A stretch of 64,000 bases of DNA from positions 47,314,451 to 47,378,450 of the forward strand of contig CM055104.1 in the NCBI GenBank assembly GCA_029204225.1, read 5' to 3'. Made by a program: the position numbers and the translations under genes. Below are positions 58,601 to 64,000 of this stretch, piece after piece (position 1 is the first letter of the stretch; every line of letters begins with the position of its first letter). This stretch comes from Diphasiastrum complanatum (lineage: Eukaryota > Streptophyta > Lycopodiopsida > Lycopodiales > Lycopodiaceae). The notes beneath the pieces were generated by a model. It was given only the letters and a program-made list of their open reading frames with translations, did no database searches and had not been told where the DNA came from.

Positions 58601-59820
58601 GAAAGGAAAGATGACAATTTGGAGCTAGTCAAGAGCATCAGAGGAGAGATTATTGGCAAAGATGTTATGTATCTATTTTTGCAAGTTATTGAAGACTCAA
58701 GTAAGGTTAAAGGAGTAGCAAGGAAGTGTTGTTCAAGTTTACTTTACTTGTTCTATCTCATGTTTGAGCATTTTCATGTGAATGTGTGCAAATTGTCAAG
58801 ATATGGTAAAACTAGTTACATTGGTGAGCATCATTTTGATGTTGGATTTGTACTAGCATTCTTGGCTAGTTTTGTTGATGGAAATGAAGCTATTGGAGGT
58901 TCATTATGACACTCATTCATGGCCAAGACTGTGGCAAGATAGAGATAGAGACTCATTCATGGAGTTTCATGGTGGATACATGGCAACAAAAGAGAAAGAG
59001 GGAGGAGACATGCAAACAAAAGTTGATCACTCACATTTATTATTTGTCTTTTGTATTTTTTCAGAGAGTTCAAAGTTAATAGCATGGAAGAATCTGTGAA
59101 GAATTGCCAAAAATTGACAAATCTAGCTTAATCGAAAACCATGTAGTATAATGTAAATTTTGTACGTAAGTGGATTCTACACATGTAAGGCCAAAATGCC
59201 ATGTGGCAATCCACTTCTAATGTAGGTTAGGTCAAGTCAAGAGAGTTGGTCATGTCTATTTGGTGGTCATCCCTACTTTATAGGACCTACACCTAAGTTC
59301 AAGGTGAAAATTTGACCAACTAGCTATCTACCAAGCATAACTCTATGATCTAGTTTAGGGTTTCATTTTAGGGCAAGAAGAGTGCATTAACTTCCTTATT
59401 ACATGCTGGAAATCCACCTAACTTCAAGAAGAAAGTTGAATTTGCTATGTATTCCAAGTTCTCATAGTGAGAAGATAGAATATTTTTGGAGCTCATTGGC
59501 AATCTCAAGCTAGTTCACTATGTACATTGAGTTTTTCTGATCCAAATGCAACCAAATTAATTTCTACTTGTTTCTCAGCTTGAAAGCTGTACTACAGTTT
59601 GTAGTACTTACGTGTGGGCTCGAATTTCAATGTTGATCAATGCTTTTGATTGTTAATGCTTGTTGTTTGTCAAATTGACAAGCTAGATCAATTTTTTTGT
59701 GTCTACTTTTTATAGATTGTTAAGCAAGCATCCAATTACTCTTGTGGATCTTTTGTAGATCCATTTATAGTCCTAAAGTACAGTATTTTCACAAAATCAT
59801 CTCATTTACATTCTATGTGA
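58600..59820. other. Unrelated filler inside copia F in place of RT
   Basis: Between the truncated RT start and the RNase H end lies about 1.2 kb without copia motifs. Short open frames at 58619-58909 and 58872-59099 have no known domain. It is either a replacement insertion or very diverged RT. Confidence 0.4.
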
Positions 59821-59824
59821 TTCG

Positions 59825-60020
59825 TCATGTCATATTGAAGTGCAATATCATTTTTTGAGGGAGCAAGTCATTGCAAAGGAGGTGAAGCTTCAACATGTGT
59901 CCTCAAGAGAATGTGTAGCTGATATCTTCACCAAAGCATTGGGAAATGATTTGTTCATGAAGCATAGGACTTCACTTGGAGTGTTATCAAAGTCTATGCT
60001 AAAACTAGTTGATGAGAGAG
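59825..60020 (+). pseudogene. Copia F RNase H C-terminal end
   Basis: The frame reads H-I-E-V-Q-Y-H-F-L-R-E-Q-V, then A-D-I-F-T-K-A-L, the classic end of copia RNase H. The stop falls at the LTR junction, as usual. Confidence 0.88.
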
Positions 60021-60539
60021 TGTGAGAAATTCAACTAGTTTAATCATATTTGCTACATTTCTATATTTGGCAAATTGAGGCCAACTTTATATTAGATTTA
60101 GAGTTTGACTTTTCATAGTTATATTAGTCTAAATGCATTTGAATAAACACTTTTGAAAAGTGTGAGAAAGATTAGAAGTCGAATTTGAGTAGATTCAAAT
60201 TTAAATGTTGGGTACATTGAATCTAGACATGGTTTTCTTTGGGTTCTACTATCCATTCGTGCACTATACGTGTGATATGTTGCAATTCTATGTTTAGAAT
60301 GATCTATATTTACTATTTTCAGGTTCACACATGTGAAATACAGTAGGGTACTGTTGTTGTACGGATAGTAACTTCTATTTATGTTTTGATTCCTTTTTAA
60401 TCAAGTTCTATTAGAGTTAGCATTTTATTTTATGTGTAGATGCTGATTTTTCTACATTGGCAAGATTGATGGAGTAGCTTGTTTTGTAAACAAAGATCTT
60501 TAGTAGATTTGAATCTAAATTGATTTCAAATCTTTCACA
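60021..60539 (+). repeat. 3' LTR of copia F, 519 bp
   Basis: TGTGAGAAATTC to TCTTTCACA, with the inverted ends TGTGA/TCACA. It is the partner of 55231-55883, with an internal deletion. It is followed by GAATT (60540), against GAAAT on the left: a 5-bp duplication with one change. Confidence 0.9.
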
Positions 60540-60544
60540 GAATT

Positions 60545-62034
60545 TACCTTTTTCGCTATGCATGTTCTTGAAAACCATGTGTCTCGAGCATATCTTTAGT
60601 ATTTAATTTAGTCCTAGATTTTCAAACAAGGGATCAACAATTGAATTATATATTGGTTTTATTTTGATTGGCATAATTCTATAAGTATTTTGATGATTTG
60701 GCCACAATCATCACGTCATTGCCATTATTTTGATTTTAAAAAAATCCATGGATCTATACTATCTCCATAGAGAATCTCAACAAAATATAACAAGCCACCT
60801 CCTTTGAAATGTTATGTTCTAGTCGAGCTGCCTTTGTTCATATTTGAGATCACAAATTTCTAAGCATGTATGCATATGCCTAAGTGTCAAGCACTTTGAA
60901 CGAATAATAGACTCATGCAAGCTTTTGACATTAGCTCAACTAATTAGTTTTGTTCAACATACCATGCATATGTACCCAAAATAACCATTTTGGAAAAAGT
61001 CTAATGACTTCAATTTACCATATCTCTTTTTAACGTGTTGAGAATCATTATGCTTAAACATTAACAATGAGATTTTCATGCTTGTTCTTATACCTTGATT
61101 GATCCAAATATGTTTTGATCTAGTTGGGACTTTCTAAAGAGATAGGTAAGAGTCACTATAAATAGTTTTAACAATGAAAGCACTACTTTCCTTCCACCTG
61201 TAAAGAGCATTTAATTTAAATTCTCTCAAGGAGAGTATTGTGTTACATATTTTCTAACCATTTGCATAATCGTCTACATCATGGCATCTACTTATCATGA
61301 AAGAATACCTAGGAATCAAGTTTTCTCCATGCTCACATGTTTTTAAATCTGAAAAAACTTGTGCTCTTTTCACATACTCTCAAATGGACTGATTGACTAC
61401 AACCGAATGCTATAGGAGGTCATAGACTCTCCAAGCACAAAATGAGATAACATAGACTATCATTGGAAAGGAAGGATCACGAAGATGAAAATTTTGAGCG
61501 TACACATCAATTTTTGTTCCAATCACAGTTTTTGTGAATGTCTTCAAAGACTCTTTCACAAAAACTAATACGATGTGGATTTGCAAAACAATAAATAGTG
61601 AAACTTTTTTCCATGTCGTGGAAGTTGAGGAGACATGATAGATTGCAAGATGTATATAGAATCAATGAACACCAGGTAGTATGTCACAAGATAAATTTGT
61701 GGCTTCAGCTTTGTTTATAGGAGATGGAATCATGCATGTGGAAGTTGGGAACCTTGACGCAATCCTAAAAAGTGTTGAACAACTCGATTTAACGATTTAT
61801 TTGCATGATGATGACACATATACAAGAAGATGCAAATGGACATTCGAAAATCTTCAGAAGTTTATTTGTTGACATTCAATGATGTACCAGAACATTTCAA
61901 ATTTAATTTCAATGGCACAAACGTAAGTATACCAAATATTGTGAAGGCTAAGTTTTAGTACGAACACAAATTCTAATGCCGAGCATATTGGTTTTGTAGA
62001 TCATCAGAAGAGCAAAAAAAAAACGAGCTTTTCG
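60545..62034 (+). repeat. Repeat R1, second copy, right part
   Basis: It resumes the match to R1 (GCATGTTCTTGAAAACCATG) after the copia. An open piece at 61681-61872 (L-D-L-T-I-Y-L-H-D-D-D-T-Y) corresponds to the broken frame near 35390. The copy is cut at 62035 by another LTR. Confidence 0.75.
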
Positions 62035-62810
62035 TGTTGGATTATTCTCTTGATTTCTAACTAATCATTTCTAATCTTCATCTACTACATTATCCAACTC
62101 TGTAGTTTTATGCATGTTTCTACATAGTCTGCAAAAATACTCAAGAATCGCTCAATTTTCAAGAAGTACTAATTGGATGGATGTCAGCTTATGATGACCA
62201 ACTGGCCATTAAGATCTATGACCTAATTTGTTGTCCTACTGGACTTGTCGCATTTTTGCTTAGCATAAATAGCTGACCATACTTCTATTATTTTCAATCA
62301 AGTAGCAGCTCTCTCAAGCGTTTAAGCTTGAACGCTCTTGAGCATTCTAGCTCAATTCATTAAAGTTCATTTAGAGTTTTGTTATTACTTACTGCTTATC
62401 AGCGGAAGCGCAAATTCAGACAAGAGATCTTCAGTTACTGAGAGATAGCTTAGAGTATGTGGTTTCTATTCGCAATTGTCTCGTGTTCATCATCATTTGT
62501 TTCATGCTAAATCAATCTATCTTTTATTGCATTTAGTATTATATCAGAATGTATGCATGTCTGTGCTAGTTTTTTTGCTAATAACTCTCATAATGCTTTT
62601 GTCTGATAATTTATTGTTTGGCTACGTAACCACTGTAGTACTGACGATTTCAAAGTTAGTTACTATAAGATTGAACGTGACTTCTGTCATTATGTTTTGT
62701 TCAATAGTGATAGGCGTAGTCATGCATTAGAAAAGCAGATTCTATAATTGCGTTCGATAAGTCGTTCACTGCCTTCGACTTGTCGTTATTGCTATCACCT
62801 CTTTCTAACA
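62035..62810 (+). repeat. 5' LTR of copia G, 776 bp
   Basis: It starts TGTTGGATTATTC and ends CTTTCTAACA, giving TGTTGGA against TCTAACA inverted ends, followed directly by a primer site. It inserted into repeat R1. Confidence 0.82.
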
Positions 62811-62822
62811 TGGTATCAAAAT
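62811..62822 (+). other. LTR-retrotransposon primer binding site
   Basis: TGGTATCAAAAT keeps the first eight bases of the initiator-Met site and abuts the LTR end. Confidence 0.7.
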
Positions 62823-63011
62823 TCTAATATATAATATCAAAGCGATCTGTTATACCAAGGCTCTAATATTTGATATTTTTCGTGATATTAAATCGATATC
62901 ATTTTTCAATTTGTGCTATCAAATTTCATGATCAGATAGTTGATTTCCAATTGTAGCGCAGAGCACGGTATCTCTCTCTTAACGTCATCGATATATTGAT
63001 GAAAGTTTCAG

Positions 63012-63370
63012 ATGGATTTTTAGAGTAAAGCTGGTCTTATCGTAGACAAGCTGAATGGATCCAATTACTACTTGTGAAAATTTAAGATGAAGACTTTGCT
63101 AATCGCCAATGAGTTGTGGAATGTGGGCACATGTACAGAAGAGAATTGAAGACGACACAGCCGACTCAAAATAAAAGTCGAAGGATGGTAAAGCCTTCGT
63201 GCTTGTTATTCTCAATATATCAGACACTCAGATTGGCCACATAGTTGAAGCTCAAACTTCGAAAGAAGCATGGGACATCCCGAGCTCACTATATGATGTG
63301 AGGGACGTAACATTTAAGTAACAACTTAAAATGGCTTCAAAGAACTTTTTAGAATTACAAGAGCTTTATC
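63012..63370 (+). pseudogene. Copia G gag 5' part, broken
   Basis: The ATG at 63012 leads to L-I-V-D-K-L-N-G-S-N-Y-Y-L, then a TGA where W is expected, then K-F-K-M-K-T-L-L-I-A-N-E-L-W. Later it reads L-N-I-S-D-T-Q-I-G-H-I-V-E-A-Q and S-L-Y-D-V. It is the same family as the antisense gag at 16.0-16.4 kb. The rest of the element is not recognisable in the window. Confidence 0.8.
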
Positions 63371-63743
63371 AAAATAAATTTTCATAACATCATCCTTGTA
63401 GAGCCAGATCTTCATATAAAAATATGTGATCTTATCAAGTTTTTTAATTAGTACTTTTTATGATTTCTCCTCATCCTCATCGTCAAGTTGATCAATGAGG
63501 AATTTGACTTTAATTTTGAATTGATGGTAAGATTTTTCAGCCTTTTGTGTGACCCAAATGAATAGCTGCGTGAAACAGCGACTACTTATTCTCTTTGTGA
63601 AGTGGTACATATATTTTATCTTTCATGTTTATTTCATCATTTTTTTCAAAACACTTAATTGTAATTTGAAAGTGAACCTACTATAGGTTACATACATAGA
63701 AGCACTTCCATTTTTTTTGTGCTAAATTAATGCACATACAAGT

Positions 63744-64000
63744 CTATTGATTAAAAATGAGATGTAAAAGATCTTGAGAAAGCAAACTTGTGAAATTTGG
63801 AAAGTTAGCATGCCTCAATGATCTTGTAAATCCAAGATCATCTAGCTCATTCTTGACCATTGTCTTTGTGCTCCTAAAGGAGAGGTGACCCAACCTCTTG
63901 TGTTGTAGTTTTATAATAAAGAGCTTCTCTTCTACTAGCAACACACATTCATTAGTAGCAAAACTTGCATCAAGATTAAATAATTTGTTAGAATAATAAT
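63744..64000 (-). pseudogene. Ty1/copia pre-integrase fragment at window edge
   Basis: On the minus strand, running in from the window end, the frame reads L-L-V-E-E-K-L-F, then H-K-R-L-G-H-L-S-F-R-S. This is the pre-integrase zinc region of copia. It breaks near 63800 and its orientation is opposite to copia G. Confidence 0.75.

Noticed and set aside
1-64000. CRISPR arrays, operons, ribosome binding sites, riboswitches
   Set aside because: The DNA is plant nuclear in character; direct repeats seen are tandem duplications without spacers, and no bacterial-type signals fit.

Overview
The window looks like nuclear DNA of a land plant with a large, repeat-rich, AT-rich genome. The evidence is mostly dead Ty1/copia and Ty3/gypsy retrotransposons with initiator-Met-tRNA primer sites, short spliced host-gene pieces with GT..AG introns, a nuclear gene related to plant organelle intron maturases, and CT microsatellites. 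A non-flowering plant (gymnosperm or fern) would fit, but the sequence does not settle this. I see no rRNA, tRNA or CRISPR array.

Layout. 1-6.1 kb: two copia gag remnants joined head to head, an LTR-like block, a 0.36-kb inverted-repeat element, a coiled-coil pseudogene and a second LTR/primer-site block. 6.95-10.1 kb: a decayed single-ORF reverse transcriptase of Penelope-like type. 10.2-15.4 kb: CT microsatellites, a copia protease fragment and a SET-domain fragment. 15.4-18.6 kb: a gypsy LTR, an antisense copia gag, and antisense exons of an SDHAF2 (succinate dehydrogenase assembly factor 2) gene. 19-21 kb: sense copia lacking RT. 21.2-28.1 kb: antisense gypsy lacking RT, with an extra coiled-coil ORF, split by a 1.44-kb nested foldback. 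29.9-30.4 kb: a histone H3 (CENH3-like) pseudogene. 30.4-33.5 kb: the 3' half of a sense copia with 3' LTR, carrying another small element. 34-35.6 kb: a repeat whose second copy (54.7-62 kb) is split by a complete copia insertion. 36.7-46 kb: LTRs and antisense copia remnants. 46-49.7 kb: antisense copia with 5' LTR, primer site and nearly intact gag. 51.7-53.0 kb: a spliced gene with a likely mitochondrial presequence and the N-terminal part of a group II intron maturase, followed by a hAT-like MITE. 55.2-64 kb: copia with both LTRs, a further 5' LTR plus gag, and an antisense copia fragment.

The most novel signal is a family of inverted-repeat elements ending in CATTAG...CTAATG. There are three full small copies, two fragments and the 1.44-kb foldback. 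Two sit inside retrotransposon reading frames, and removing exactly the element, with no target duplication, rejoins the host frame. The likely working host genes are the maturase-derived gene at 51.7 kb and possibly SDHAF2 at 17.2-17.7 kb. Almost everything else is retrotransposon debris.
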